Below are positions 6,163 through 6,278 of a stretch of DNA of 6,278 nucleotides, piece by piece. The notes under the pieces are model-generated. The model did not search any database. It had not been told where the DNA came from and worked only from the letters and a program-made list of their open reading frames with translations. Position numbers and translations under genes: made by a program. Every line of letters starts with the position of its first letter. Position 1 is the first letter of the stretch. Source of the DNA: Burkholderiales bacterium (lineage in GTDB: Bacteria > Pseudomonadota > Gammaproteobacteria > Burkholderiales > SG8-39); the NCBI GenBank assembly GCA_020846575.1, contig JADLDQ010000052.1, positions 1-6,278 on the forward strand, given 5' to 3'.

Positions 6163-6190
6163 CGAACTGTTCTTATACTTTGCGAACCGT
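6163..6190 (-). promoter_or_regulatory. Possible operator: direct repeats and a small palindrome around the -10 box
   Basis: CGAACTGT (6163-6170) and CGAACCGT (6183-6190), written on the + strand, are direct repeats 20 bp apart, about two helical turns, flanking the proposed -10 box. The first is part of the palindrome GAAC-T-GTTC (6164-6172). A regulator could bind here, but the motif matches no operator I can name. Confidence 0.3.
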
Positions 6191-6201
6191 CGCAGTGGCA
6201 A
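6172..6201 (-). promoter_or_regulatory. Probable sigma-70 promoter of the dioxygenase-receptor operon
   Basis: On the - strand, TTGCCA (+ strand 6196-6201) and TATAAG (+ strand 6172-6177) are separated by 18 bp. Each matches consensus at 5 of 6 bases. Transcription would start near 6165 and leave a leader of about 93 nt before the dioxygenase ATG. This is the best promoter candidate in the window. Beyond it, 6202-6278 shows nothing recognisable. Confidence 0.6.
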
Positions 6202-6278
6202 GCCCGGGGACGCGGCTCACTCGCTGCTCACCCTCGCGTGCACGACCCGCGACTGAGACTCATTCTTGCAACAGGCGC

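Noticed and set aside
6073..6201. N-terminal extension of the dioxygenase by 43 residues
   Set aside because: The extension lacks similarity to the family, crosses the likely promoter and leader, and the ATG at 6072 has a good ribosome binding site.
6071..6256. 61-residue + strand frame at the right edge
   Set aside because: It has no ribosome binding site or recognisable domain, and it overlaps the opposite-strand promoter.

Overview
The window is high in GC with almost continuous coding. It looks like a Proteobacterial chromosome, most likely a betaproteobacterium (Burkholderiales or Rhodocyclales type). That placement is an inference from the Bug/TctC-type solute receptor, the many acyl-CoA-metabolism genes and the GC-rich third codon positions. 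No rRNA, tRNA, transposase, integrase or CRISPR array is visible.

Left part, + strand (1-3101). The end of a MaoC-type hotdog-fold gene enters from the left edge and overlaps by 11 nt the start of a family III (CaiB/BaiF) CoA-transferase. A second, divergent family III CoA-transferase follows after a 70-nt gap that holds a perfect 15-bp tandem duplication. The three genes look like one acyl-CoA catabolic operon: activation of a carboxylic acid by CoA transfer plus a hydratase or dehydratase-like step. The two transferases are complementary. The first keeps the usual CoA-binding signature but has Gly where the catalytic Asp belongs. The second keeps the Asp but has lost much of the N-terminal signature. 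This suggests a two-subunit enzyme with a single working active site.

Middle (3102-4045). A 200-nt gap carries a plausible promoter, a small hairpin and a good ribosome binding site. It leads into a 162-residue lipoprotein with a predicted immunoglobulin-like (IPT/TIG-like) domain and an Ala/Pro/Lys-rich tail. Immediately after it, and including its stop codon, come three 22-bp tandem repeats and then a perfect 14-bp-stem hairpin. The convergent operon begins beyond a further unremarkable stretch.

Right part, - strand (6072 down to 4046). A promoter-like sequence near 6172-6201 precedes a LigB-type class III extradiol dioxygenase homologue. Its stop overlaps by 10 nt the GTG start of a TctC/Bug periplasmic solute-binding protein. 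The pair suggests uptake of a carboxylic (perhaps aromatic) compound coupled to ring cleavage. The dioxygenase has Gln where LigB has its second iron-ligand His.

The most notable observations are the apparently dead/alive CoA-transferase pair, the metal-site substitution in the dioxygenase, and the repeat-plus-hairpin element at the lipoprotein 3' end. None of these amounts to a proven new system.
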